Of a DNA stretch of 64,000 bases, positions 16,873 through 27,400 are shown piece after piece. Positions within the stretch are counted from its first letter, which is position 1. Each line of letters opens with the position of its first letter. The notes beneath the pieces were generated by a model. It was given only the letters and a program-made list of their open reading frames with translations. It had not been told where the DNA came from and ran no database searches. Source of the stretch: Frankiales bacterium. Its GTDB lineage: Bacteria > Actinomycetota > Actinomycetes > Mycobacteriales > Jatrophihabitantaceae. Both the position numbers and the translations under genes were made by a program. Where the stretch lies: assembly GCA_025966315.1 (NCBI GenBank), contig JAOPUZ010000051.1:62001-126000 (forward strand), in the 5' to 3' direction.

Positions 16873-17520
16873 TTATCGGATTGTTGAGCGGGACAGGATC
16901 TTCGCGGGATTGCCCACTACGGTGCTGCCGGACGGTACGTCGTTCAGAACGACCGCCCCCATACCTATCGTCACATCGTCGCCGAGGATGACCTTTTCGC
17001 GTACCGAGGCGTTCATGCCCACGTAGCTGTATTGCCCAATCTGTGTCCAACCACCCAGGGAGACGCCTGCCGCGACAGTCACACAGTCGGCGAGCACATT
17101 GTCGTGGGTCAGCGTCACGTTCGGCATCACGACACAATGCCGACCGATCGACACCGCGGTCGTCAGAACAACCTTGCTCAGAATGATCGAGCCTGCGCCG
17201 ACGACACACGTGGCCGGCACCTCAGCACTCGGATGGACAATCGTGGCGTACCTCTGCTCGTCGAAGCCTGACTTCGCCAACCGCCGCGCAATCGCGGCGC
17301 GAGTACGGCCCTTGCCGGTGCACAGCACGACCGCGGCGTCCGGATGCCGTTCGATCTGGTCCAGACCCCCGAGAATCGGAACGGATTCGCGGGTCGAACC
17401 CCACTGGTTGGCGTCATCGTCGACGAAGCCGAGTACGTCGTATGTCCCCTGGGCCAGTGCGGCAGCGACGGTTTCTCGAGCTAGGCCGCTGGCCGACACA
17501 AGGATCAGCGGTCGTCCCAT
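16873..17520 (-). CDS. Sugar O/N-acyltransferase, PglD/NeuD family
   Basis: This 215-residue protein has an N-terminal Rossmann-like half (PLILVSASGLARETVAAAL, VLGFVDDD). The C-terminal half is hexapeptide repeats (VVGAGSIILSKVVLTTAVSIG, NVTLTHDNVLADCVTVAAGVSLGG) and ends VVGNPAKIL. The catalytic-type His is in TLTHDN. It acetylates an amino sugar or a hydroxyl during nucleotide-sugar synthesis. It sits between two aminotransferase genes and is presumably paired with one of them, like PglD with PglE. It is co-directional with both. Confidence 0.85.
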   Translation of the reverse strand: MGRPLILVSASGLARETVAAALAQGTYDVLGFVDDDANQWGSTRESVPILGGLDQIERHPDAAVVLCTGKGRTRAAIARRLAKSGFDEQRYATIVHPSAEVPATCVVGAGSIILSKVVLTTAVSIGRHCVVMPNVTLTHDNVLADCVTVAAGVSLGGWTQIGQYSYVGMNASVREKVILGDDVTIGMGAVVLNDVPSGSTVVGNPAKILSRSTIR

Positions 17521-17534
17521 GATGTGAGCCGCTA

Positions 17535-18650
17535 CTACAACGACTTGATCAGCGCTGCGACTACGTCGTCCTGCTCACTGTCAGTCAGGCCGACGAACAT
17601 CGGCAACAGGATCGCGTGCTTGGCCGCCGACATCGTCTCGGGCAACTCCGGAGCCTCGCCGAGATCTGCGAACGCAGGCTGGTCGTGGATCGCGAAAATA
17701 CGCCTGGTCGCGACACCCAGGTCCATCATCGCGTGCATGACGTCTTCCTGGGTCCGCTCGGTGTGCAGCCGAACGGCGTAGGACTGGTAGACGTGCTGAA
17801 AGCCTACCGGCTCAAAGGGGATCTCGATGCGGTCGTCACCAGCGAACAGCTGGGCGTAACGCGCGGCAAGCCGGCGACGCTCAGCGACTATCTCGGCGAT
17901 CTTGCCCATCTGCACAACGCCGATGGCGCCCTGGATGTCGGTGATCTTGTAGTTGAAGCCGACCTCGGGGTAGGTCTCGAGAACGATCTTGTTCGCCCGA
18001 TCGCGGTCGGCCGTCGATACCGACGCTGCGTGCGCGCGAAGAAGGCGCATCCGGGTAGCGGCCTCGGGGTCATCGGTGGTGATCATGCCGCCCTCACCGG
18101 TGGTGAGGATCTTGCGGGCGTCAAAAGAAAAGACCGTGAAGTCGGAGATGCTGCCGACCCGCCTGCCGTCGATGGCGGACCCGAGGGAGGGGGCCGCGTC
18201 CTCGACAACCTTCAGCCCGTGGCGGGCAGCGATGTCCGTAATCGGCATCAGATCAGCAGGCAGGCCGATTTGACTGACCGGCATGATCGCTGTGGTCCGC
18301 TCGGTGACTGCGGCCTCGATCTGCGCGACGTCGATGTTGTACGTACGCGGGTCGATGTCGACAAACACGGGGACCGCACCGATGTAACGGATCGAGTTGG
18401 CCGTGGCGATGAAGCTGAACGACGGGCAAATAACCTCGTCGCCGGCTTTCACCCCGGCACCGAGCAGGGCGAGGTGCAGTCCGGTGGTGGCGCTACTGAC
18501 CGCAATAGCGTGCTTGGCGCCAACGTATTCGGCGACGAGCTTTTCGAACTTCTCGGTCTGCGGGCCGTTCATCAGCCAGCCAGAGCGCACCACAGCTGCC
18601 GCGGCTTCGGCCTCGGCGTCGCCAAGGGCCAATCGGGTGATGGGAATCAT
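17535..18650 (-). CDS. DegT/DnrJ/EryC1/StrS aminotransferase (PglE-like)
   Basis: This 371-residue PLP enzyme has WLMNGPQTEKFEKLVAEY, SSATTGLHLALL, PSFSFIATANSI, LKVVEDAAPSLG, and Schiff-base Lys180 in SFDARKILTTGEGGM. That last motif is the classic one for 4-amino sugar transaminases. It would aminate a keto-sugar nucleotide using glutamate. AGGAGA lies just upstream of the ATG. It is the second aminotransferase in the cluster, so the polymer may carry two different amino sugars, or this one works with the adjacent PglD-like acyltransferase. Confidence 0.88.
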   Translation of the reverse strand: MIPITRLALGDAEAEAAAAVVRSGWLMNGPQTEKFEKLVAEYVGAKHAIAVSSATTGLHLALLGAGVKAGDEVICPSFSFIATANSIRYIGAVPVFVDIDPRTYNIDVAQIEAAVTERTTAIMPVSQIGLPADLMPITDIAARHGLKVVEDAAPSLGSAIDGRRVGSISDFTVFSFDARKILTTGEGGMITTDDPEAATRMRLLRAHAASVSTADRDRANKIVLETYPEVGFNYKITDIQGAIGVVQMGKIAEIVAERRRLAARYAQLFAGDDRIEIPFEPVGFQHVYQSYAVRLHTERTQEDVMHAMMDLGVATRRIFAIHDQPAFADLGEAPELPETMSAAKHAILLPMFVGLTDSEQDDVVAALIKSL

Positions 18651-18679
18651 GGCTGTCTCCTAGTGATCGTTGCGCTGCG

Positions 18680-19255
18680 TTACGCGTCCCAGCCAGCGGG
18701 AAAATCCGCGTTGGCCAGGTAGTTCTTGAAGCTGGGCGCCGCCCCGTCTTTCGCGGACGTCACCGGAGCGCCGTTCAGGGGCCATTCGATGGCCAGGTCG
18801 GGATCGTTGTAGGCGAGCGCCCGCTCGGCAGCGGCGTTGTGCAGCGCACTGCACTTGTACTGCACCTCAGCGACGTCAGACAGCACCGCGAAACCATGGG
18901 CGTACGCCGGCGGAATCAGCAATTGACGCTTGTTGTCAGCCGACAGGCGATAGCCTCGCCATTGTCCCAGGGTCGGCGATCCGATCTGCAGGTCGACGAT
19001 GACGTCGAAGATCTCGCCCACCGTGCACCTGACCAGTCGCCACTGCGCCCCGGCCGGCCCCTGATAGTGCAGGCCGCGAACCACGTTGGCGTTGGAGCGG
19101 GAGTGATTGTCCTGCACGAAGACCAGGTCGATGCCATGCTCGGCCAGCCGACGTGAGCTGTAGTTCTCGTAGAAAAAACCGCGGTCGTCGTTGAACGTCT
19201 CGAGATCGAGCAGTTTGACGCCGGGCAGATCTTCTTCGGTGACCGTCACCTTCAT
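18680..19255 (-). CDS. rmlC: dTDP-4-dehydrorhamnose 3,5-epimerase-like (RmlC family)
   Basis: This 191-residue cupin has RmlC motifs: DDRGFFYENY, catalytic His63 in VVRGLHYQ, the Asp pair in IFDVIVDL, and catalytic Tyr133 in AEVQYKCS, followed by NDPDLAIEWP. The length fits RmlC. It epimerises the 4-keto-6-deoxy sugar nucleotide at C3 and C5. No rmlA, rmlB or rmlD is in the window, so the substrate could be supplied from elsewhere. The ATG overlaps the epimerase stop as ATGA. Confidence 0.85.
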   Translation of the reverse strand: MKVTVTEEDLPGVKLLDLETFNDDRGFFYENYSSRRLAEHGIDLVFVQDNHSRSNANVVRGLHYQGPAGAQWRLVRCTVGEIFDVIVDLQIGSPTLGQWRGYRLSADNKRQLLIPPAYAHGFAVLSDVAEVQYKCSALHNAAAERALAYNDPDLAIEWPLNGAPVTSAKDGAAPSFKNYLANADFPAGWDA

Positions 19256-20238
19256 GAGGCGGAGCCCTGCAGTACGTCAGCCCGCTCCACCTGCCACCAG
19301 GCGACCAACTTGCGCAGGCCGTCTTCGAGTCCAACCTCGGTCTTGAAGCCAAGATCGTTCAGTGCGGCACTGGTGTCGGCGAGACGCCGGGTGACGCCGT
19401 TGACAGCGCGCTCGGGACCGAACTCCACCGACAGATCGGAGTCGGTGGCCTTCAGCATCGATTCGGCCAAACCCAGCAGGCTGGTTTCGACGCCACTGGC
19501 AATGTTGTAGTGGCCGTCGATCACGTTGCTCTGCGCGGCGAGGACATTCGCCCGCGCAATGTCGTCGGTGAACACGAAGTCCATCGTCTGCTTGCCGTCA
19601 CCGAAGATGAGCGGCGGCTTGCCCTCGGCGATCCGTTCCATCCAGCGGACGAGCACCTCGGTGTACACACCGTGTACGTCCATCCGTGGGCCGTAGACGT
19701 TGAAATAACGCAAGGCGACGTAGTTCAAGCCGTACATCGCCTTGAAGCTGCGGACCATTCCCTCGTTGAACGACTTGGCCGCACCGTAGAAGGTGTCGTT
19801 GTTGTGGTGGTGGTGACGCTCGGTCGTCGGGAATTCCTCCGCGAGTCCGTAGACGGACGCGCTTGATGCAGTCACCAGCTTGTCGACCTTGTGGGTGACC
19901 GCCGCTTCGAGCACGTTGAACGTGCCATCCACCAGAACTTCGAGGGCCAGGCGTGGTTCCTCGGCACATTGCGTGATCCGGATGGCGGCCTGGTGGAAGA
20001 CGACGTCCTTGCCGGCGGTCAGGTCGTTGACGAGGTCGCGATCCCGCAAGTCCCCCTCGACCAGCGTGACCTTGCCGGACGGCAGGGCCGTGCTGAGGTT
20101 CGCGCGCCGGCCGCGGACCAGGTTGTCCAGGATGTCGACGTGGGCCACGCCGGCATCGAGCAGTTGGTCGACCAGAGTCGAACCGATGGTTCCGGCCCCA
20201 CCGGTCACCAGGACCCGAGCACCTTCAAGTTTGGTCAC
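19252..20238 (-). CDS. NAD-dependent epimerase/dehydratase (extended SDR)
   Basis: This 328-residue extended short-chain dehydrogenase has the nucleotide motif GGAGTIGS at 13-20. Catalytic Ser/Tyr/Lys lie in SSASVYG and Y151-GAA-K155, and the RYFNVYGPRMD loop shapes the sugar-nucleotide pocket. Four histidines precede the active Tyr (RHHHHNNDTFYG). It resembles UDP-glucose 4-epimerases and related dehydratases; the exact reaction is not determined. GTG 20238 has AAGGA upstream and overlaps the dehydrogenase stop as GTGA. It is coupled on both sides. Confidence 0.85.
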   Translation of the reverse strand: MTKLEGARVLVTGGAGTIGSTLVDQLLDAGVAHVDILDNLVRGRRANLSTALPSGKVTLVEGDLRDRDLVNDLTAGKDVVFHQAAIRITQCAEEPRLALEVLVDGTFNVLEAAVTHKVDKLVTASSASVYGLAEEFPTTERHHHHNNDTFYGAAKSFNEGMVRSFKAMYGLNYVALRYFNVYGPRMDVHGVYTEVLVRWMERIAEGKPPLIFGDGKQTMDFVFTDDIARANVLAAQSNVIDGHYNIASGVETSLLGLAESMLKATDSDLSVEFGPERAVNGVTRRLADTSAALNDLGFKTEVGLEDGLRKLVAWWQVERADVLQGSAS

Positions 20239-21269
20239 GACGTTCCTTCCAGAGATATCAACGAACCGTTAGTTTCCAAGCTTCGGCTGGCTGCGTGCAG
20301 GGTCTGCACGACGCGTAGCCCTGCGCGGCCATCAGTCAGCGGAGCACGCTTGTCGCGAATTGATTCTGCGAACTCGGTCACCATGTTGCCCAGCGCCTCG
20401 CGCTCGGTCAGAGCTGGAGCGACCATTTCACCGAGCCGGTAGGAGATCAAGGTCGCCGATCGCTGCTCGCGGTCCATGGCCGCTGAGAGGTCAACGCCCT
20501 TGTCGTACAGGCTGATCCGCTGCGTGGTGGACATGTCATCCCACACGATCATCTTGCGCGAACCGCCGATGACCATCGTGCGGATCTTTACCGGCGAGAG
20601 CCAGTTGACGTGCGTGTGTGCGATGCCGCCGCCGGCCAGCGGCAGGTTTAGGTAGGCAACGCAAGCACGACCGGCGCCGACCGGGTCCACCCCGAAAGCC
20701 GAGACGGCTGACGGGCGGTTGTCCGCAGGCAGGATCGCATCGAGGATGGACAGGTCGTGTGGGGCCAGATCCCAGATCACGTCGATGTCGGGCTGGATCA
20801 ACCCGAGGTTGATCCGCACGCTGTCGATGTACTGGATGTCGCCCAGCTCGCCACTCTGGATCAGCTCGCGGATTTTTTGCACGGCAGGCGTGTAACAGAA
20901 GGTGTGATCGCACATCAGCGTGAGGCCGTTTGCGTCGGCGATGTCGACCAGCTTCTCGGCCTCGGCCACCGTGGCGGCGATCGGCTTTTCGATCAGGACG
21001 TGTTTGCCGGCCTCCAGCGCGCTGCGCGCCAGGTCGAAGTGTGTACCTGCCGGGGTGGCGATGGCGACCGCGTCGACCGCGTCGTCATCGAGTATTTCTT
21101 CGAACGATTGGACTGCCCGCACGGTGCTGTATTTGCCGATAACCCCTTCGGCCCGCTCCACGTTGGCGTCGCACACAGCGCGCAGATGCCAGTCATCGGA
21201 CTTCATGAAGTTGCGGATGAGGTTTGGTCCCCAGTAGCCCGCACCGACAACGACAACTCCTAGCGACAT
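20235..21269 (-). CDS. Gfo/Idh/MocA family sugar-nucleotide dehydrogenase
   Basis: This 344-residue oxidoreductase has N-terminal VVVVGAGYWGPNLIRNF (GxGxxG), the family motif EKPIAATVAEAEKL with catalytic-type Lys, and the active-site helix WDLAPHDLSILDAIL. It resembles WbpB/WlbA-like enzymes that oxidise the C3 hydroxyl of a UDP-GlcNAc-derived sugar; that assignment rests on the nearby WbpE-like and WbpD-like genes. It is the first gene of a four-gene run (dehydrogenase, SDR, RmlC, aminotransferase) and has AGGAGA before its ATG. Confidence 0.85.
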   Translation of the reverse strand: MSLGVVVVGAGYWGPNLIRNFMKSDDWHLRAVCDANVERAEGVIGKYSTVRAVQSFEEILDDDAVDAVAIATPAGTHFDLARSALEAGKHVLIEKPIAATVAEAEKLVDIADANGLTLMCDHTFCYTPAVQKIRELIQSGELGDIQYIDSVRINLGLIQPDIDVIWDLAPHDLSILDAILPADNRPSAVSAFGVDPVGAGRACVAYLNLPLAGGGIAHTHVNWLSPVKIRTMVIGGSRKMIVWDDMSTTQRISLYDKGVDLSAAMDREQRSATLISYRLGEMVAPALTEREALGNMVTEFAESIRDKRAPLTDGRAGLRVVQTLHAASRSLETNGSLISLEGTS

Positions 21270-21405
21270 CTGAATCTCCTAATTCCCCCGGGACGGCCGT
21301 ACGCCGCCCCCTTTCAATTCGGCCAGTATAACGTCGACTTAACAGTCGACGGTCAGTTCCCGCAAAACGCTCTAAAGAATTGCCCTGCTTCGGCTACAGA
21401 AGACC

Positions 21406-24400
21406 TCAAATCGCGAAGGCTGCCGTCACCGAACGCAGAGTCGGGGTGATGTTCGTTCCGGTGCCGCGCGTGAAGGTGACTTGGTACTGCAAGTAGCGCG
21501 ACGAGCGACCGACGGAACCGCCAGAAGCAGCCACTGTGGCGTACGCGCTCCAGGTGCCGTCGGGCACCAGGGTGTTGCCGGTGCGGACCTTCACCACGAT
21601 GCTCGAACCGGTTGGGGCCGTGACATCCCAGCTCAGGGCACCCCAGGCCACGCTCGCGGAGGCATCGAAGACCCGCGACGTGAAGGTGCCGGTGGTGGCG
21701 AACGGCGCCCGACGCATCCAGTCGACTGCCAGTGCCACGTTGTCGGCGGTAGAGGTGTCCGAGAACAACGGCCGGTAGGTCGTGCTGTACCACGTCGTGA
21801 ACGCGTTGGTGAAGACCTGCGTCCCGTCCACGAAGAAGGTGGCCGCGCTCGAGGTGAAGTCGACCCGGTAGACATGGCTCACGCCCACCCAGCTACCGGT
21901 CAAGACGCCGGACTTGCTGTTGAAGACGCCGTCGTTCACGGTGAAGGCCAGTTGATTCGAAGCGTTGATCGAGAAGCTCATCTTCACGTTCGAGTTCGAG
22001 CTGGTCACCAGGCCGAAGCTCTGGTTCTTGTTCATCGTGAGCTGCGCCTGGTACGACGTGCCGTTTCCGGCGGTGGCCGTGGTGGTCAGGTTGGCACCGG
22101 ATACCTTCGCGATCCCGTCGGCGTAGGTGGTCGCGCCGCCAGTGACCGTCGGCGTGCTCGACCAACCGGCGGGCAACGTGGTGCCGGTGAACTCCTGCAC
22201 CGACGTCGGCGTCAGGATGACCTCGCCGTCACCGTTGGCCGCCACGTAAGTGCTGGCGGCGGTACCGAGGTTGAAGCTGGCGCTCGTCGAATCGCTGATC
22301 GGAGCTGTGGCCGGCGCGTAACTCGCCGCCGCCGCCGAGGTTGCCGGCGAGGTGGTCGAGTTGCTCGCCGCGTCCGCACTCACGACGCGGTAGTAGTACC
22401 GCGTGTTGGCCGTGAGGCCGTTCAACGCGACAGTGTGCGCGGCGCTGAGCCCTGAGGTGGTGGCCGTCAGGTCAAGCGCGGTCGCACTGACGCCGTACAG
22501 CACCGTGCTCGTGGCCGCCTCGTCGGTGGTCCAAGTGACGGACGCTGTCGTGCCGGCACCGGTGGCCGTCACGCCGGTGACGGTCGGGGCGGTGGTGTCA
22601 GCCGGCGGGGTGGGCGTCGGGGTCGGGGTCGGGGTCGGCGTCACGGTCGGGGTGGGCGTCAGGGTCGGCGTCGGCGTCACGGTCGGCGTGGGAGTCGGCG
22701 TCACGGTGGGAGTAGGCGTCGGCGTCACCGATCCGGTGTCGGAGAACACCGGGTCGACCCAGTAGTTCGAGTTCGAACCGTTGCTCGGGACGACGCCACC
22801 CGCGCTGTAGAGGTACACGCCCGGGTGAGCGGCCATGTGCAACGGCGAGTTGTCGAGGCCGACGCTGGCGAAGGTGCCCCCGTACGTCTCGGAGTAGAAG
22901 CCGACCGGCGCGAAGTAGGACACGGTGTAGGTCGTGTTCGCGGTGACCGCGACCGGGGTGGCGAAGTTGACCGACTGCCAACCGGATGCCGATTCAGCCG
23001 TGAAGGTCGCGGTGGCCAGCAGTCCGCCGGTCGAACTCCAGAGTGAGCCGGTGTGCGTACCAGTGTTCTTGGCTCCCTTGAAGAACTGAACGCCAGAGAT
23101 GTAACCGGCGCGGTCCGCGCTGAACTGCACGCCGACCTCGACTGCATGTCCGTCGTTGACGGAATCAGTCTCAGGCAGGGCGCTGCTGTCCCACATGCTG
23201 CACGGGCAGCTGGTGGGCGTCCCGCCACCAGCGGGAATCGTGGTGAAGGACCAGGTATTCGCGACGGCCATCGCGTTGCCGATCACATCCGAGGCTCTGA
23301 CACTCGCGGTGTACATGGCGCCCTGCGTCAGCGCAGCCGTCGGCGTGAACGTCGCCGTCTGCGACGCCGCGTCGTAGGTGGCCGCACCGGCGACCGTGTT
23401 GTTCGACGCGTCCTTGAGGGTGAACACCAGGCTGGTGGCGTTGATCGGCTCAGAGAACACAGCGGTCGGAGCGACCGTCGTAGCCACGCTGATCGCGGTG
23501 TTCAACGGGCTGACCGAGGTCACGCTCGGAGCCGTGGTGTCGCCCGGAGGCGCTGCGGTCGTCGAGAAGATCGGGTCGACCCAGTAGTTCGAGTTCGACG
23601 CGCCCGTCGGGAAGCCGGACCCGTACAGGTAGTAGGACGCATGAGCCGGCACGTGCAACGGCGGGCTGTCGACGCCGACACTGGCGAAACTACCGCCGTA
23701 GGTCTCGGAGTAGTAGCCGACGTTCGAGTGGTAGGACACCAGGTACGTTGTGTTCGCCGTGACCGTCACCGGAGTGGAGAAAGTGACCGACTGCCAGCCG
23801 GTGGCTGACTCGGTGCCGAATGTTGCGGTGGCGAGCAGGGTGCCGCTGCCACTCCACAACGAACCCGTGTGTACACCGGTGTTCTGCGGACCCTTGTAGA
23901 AGCGGATGCCGAGAATGTCCCCGGCTACGTCAGCCGTGAACTTCACGCCCAACTCGACCGAGTGCGGGTCGTTGATCGTCACCGAGTCCGGCGTCGAACT
24001 GTCGTTCCAGATGCCGCAGGGGCAGACCCCGGCAGCTGGCGTGGGCTGGGCCGTGGTGAAGGACCAGGTGTAAGGCGCACTGGAGCTGGTGCCGCCCGTG
24101 TCCGTGGCCGAGATGCTCGCCGTGTACTTGACCCCACGGGTCAGTGCGGACGCCGGCGTGAAGGTTGCCGTGAGCGTCGGGGCGTCATACGAGGTCGTAC
24201 CCGCGACAGTCGCGTTTGCCGCGTCCTTCAGGGTGAACACCAAGCTGCTCGCGACGATCGCTTCCGTCATTACCGCACTCGGCGCGACCGACACCGAAAC
24301 GCTGGTGGCCGTGTTGAGCGGCGTCACCGAGGCGGCGGTCGGACCACTGATCTGACCAGCCGAGACGGTACTGAACGACCAGGTGTACGGGGCCGACATC

Positions 24401-27400
24401 GCTGCCCCGGTCGCATCGCTGGCCGATACCGTAGCGGTGTAGGTGAGTCCTGCTGAGAGCGGGGAGGTCGGGTTGAAGGTGGCCGTCAGGGTTGTCGGGT
24501 TGTACGACGTGGTGCCGACCGCCTGGCTGCCCGTGGTGTCTTGCACCGTGAAGGACATCGTCGAGGGGTTGATCGTGCCGGCGAACGTTGCGGTCGGGGA
24601 CACCGACGTCGCGATGTCCGTCGATCCGGAAGCCGGGGTCACCGAGGCAACGCTGGGACCGGACGCCCCCGCAGCCGCGGTGGTGAAGGACCAGGTGAAC
24701 GGTGCCGCCATGGCCACACCGGTGCTGTCGGATCCGTTCACCGTGGCGGTGTAACTGGTGTTGTTGGCCAGCGCTGCGCTCGGCGTGAAGGTCACGACCT
24801 TGGTCGTGGCGTTGTACGCGGTGCTTCCGGCAATGGCGTTGCCGGCGGCGTCCTTCAGGGCGAAGGTGACGGTCGTGCTGTTCATCGCCTTGGAGAACGT
24901 TGCGGTGGGAGCTGTCGAGACCAGCACGTTGTTCGCGCCGGTGGCCGGCGTGGTCGAGCTCACGGACGGACCGGTCACTGTGGCACCCGGGACGAAGTTC
25001 ACGTCGACGTAGTAGTTGTCACCCTGGTCGGAGTACGGCGTGAACTTGTCGCCGCCGTAGTTGTAGACGCCGTTCATCTTGGTGACGTCATTCGGGGTGG
25101 TGGACTCGGCGTTCAGTGGCGCGGCCTTGTAGTCCCGGTAGTAGAAGTAGTTGATGTCCTTGGAGTAGTGGCCGTTGGGGGCGTAGTAACTGGCCACGTA
25201 CGTCGTGCCGGCGGTGATGGCGACCGGCGCCGAGAAGGTCAGCGTCTGCCAGCCGGTGGCGGTCTCGTTCGTGAACGTGCCCTTGGCGAGCTGAGCACCG
25301 GACGCGGTCCATAGCGTGCCGGTGTGGGTGCCGGTGTTGGCCGCGCTCTTGTAGAAGCGGACGCCGGTGATCGAGCCGTCGACATCGGCCGTGAAGCGCA
25401 GGCCGAGCGAGAACGCGAACGAATCACCGAAGTCGGCCTTGGTTGGCACGGTCTGGCCGAATAGCGAGCACGGGCAGGACGGATTCACGGAGACGGTGGT
25501 GGCGCCGGAAGACGTGTTGGCGCTGTCGTCGGTTGCCCGGACCTTGATGCTGGTGGCCGAGTTGCCGTGAATCGCGGTCTGGTAGGTCCAGTTGCTGGTG
25601 CCGGTGGCCGGGTGCCAGCTGGTGCCGCCATCTGTGGAGACCTCGACGCCCGCAACCACGCCACCGACATCGGAGGCGGTGCCAGCCACGGTCAATATCG
25701 TGCCGTTGGCTACCGCTGCGCCGTTCGTCGGGCTGGTGATCGTGACGGTGGGAGCCGTGGTGTCAGTGGACGGGCTCGCGGCAACGAGGTCACTCGCCAG
25801 CGTCGAGGGCAGGGTATGCATGTCGGCCAGCATGTTGACCGTGGCCTGCCGGATCCGGACGTCCGATCCGCCAGAGGTGTCGCCGTCGTGGTTGACGTCC
25901 AGACCCCAACCCCACTGGATGGTGCCGGCGCTGAACACGAGCGCACCGCTGGGCGCCTTGTAGAGGGTCAAGTGATGCGTGGTGGTGCCGGGCGCAACAA
26001 CGTTGCCGAAGTCCTGGAGTTCCTGCGGGGTGGACCCGACGGTGGTCGACAGATCGACCAGGCCGGTCGGGCGGAAGCCATTGTCGACGTCCTCGTCGGA
26101 CTCGTACCCGACGGTGTGCTGAGCCAGCGCGGTGGATGCGCCGGACATACTCGGCAGCGCGGTACCCCGCCACAGGCGGGTCTTGCCCTGCGCGCTGGTG
26201 ACGGTGATGGGCAGGTCATCGCTGTTGGACATGTACATCGTGCCGGTCACGTTGTTTTCGGGCACGTTCGGCGCGGTGGACGAGGTGAAGCGCGGATCTC
26301 GCCAGGTGGAGGTGTTCTCGCCGGTGGGGTCGGTATTCGCGTTGTCCCACGTCGTCTTGTAACAGACCAGGGTTCTGTATGCGGTATTGCTGCCGTCGAT
26401 GCTCGGCTCGAACCGCGTGTGCCAATACATCTCGTTGCCTGACAGGAACATCAGGTTCACGCCAGCGTCGCGGGCACTCATCACATTGTTGCGCTGAGCC
26501 TGCGACCAGTACTCGTCGTGGCCGACAGACAGATAGGTCTTGTGGTTCTTGATCTTGGCGCCCGCTCGATCGGCGTCCACACCGGCGATGTACGTGACGT
26601 CGTAACCGCTCTGCTCGAGGAAGCGGATGGTCGGGACCTCGTTGCTGAAGAGAAAGTCACGGCCCGACGAGTCGTCGCGGGTGGCGAACGGACGGTTATA
26701 GCTGACCTTGCGCGCCCGTGACTTCGAGTCCCACATGTCCACCGTCGAACCGGTGTAAAAGTCCGAGCCGCCGTAGCGGTTGTACGCCTGCCAGGTCTCG
26801 TCGGAAGTCTGGTAGACGACATCGGCCGTGCTCGCATCATTGCGCACGATGAAGGTGATGTGGCTGGCTCCGCCAGTCGACGTCTTGGTCAACTTGGCGA
26901 TGTATACGCCCGACACCGCCGCTGCCGGCACAGTCCACGTCGCTGACACGGACCAGTTACCGCAGTCGAACAGGCCGGTCGAGGCGTCGCTCAGGCAGGC
27001 CGGCTGGGTTACCGGCGCCACGTGAGTCAGGTTGCTCTGCTTGAGGGAGGCACCGTCGCCGCCGTAGTAGCCGAGGCGGTAGATGTCCATCGTGTACTGG
27101 GCGTCGGTCTTTATCTTGAAGCTGATCGCGGCGCCGGCGTTCACGCTGATATCGGTGGCGTAGCCCTGGATCGTAGAGTCACCGGCCCCGTCGATGTCCC
27201 ACACCGACTCGGGTGTGCCGGGCTGGCGGTTCTCACACGTCACCGGGTTAATCGTGGCGCCACACGCCGAGCCCGCGCTCGCCGCCTGCGCCTTGGGTGC
27301 CGCGACGAACACCGACATGAAGGCGACGAACAATGTCGTCGCCAACAAAATGGCCAGCTGGCGTCGACCGACGGGAACCCGTGCGCGCGTCGCAGTAGTG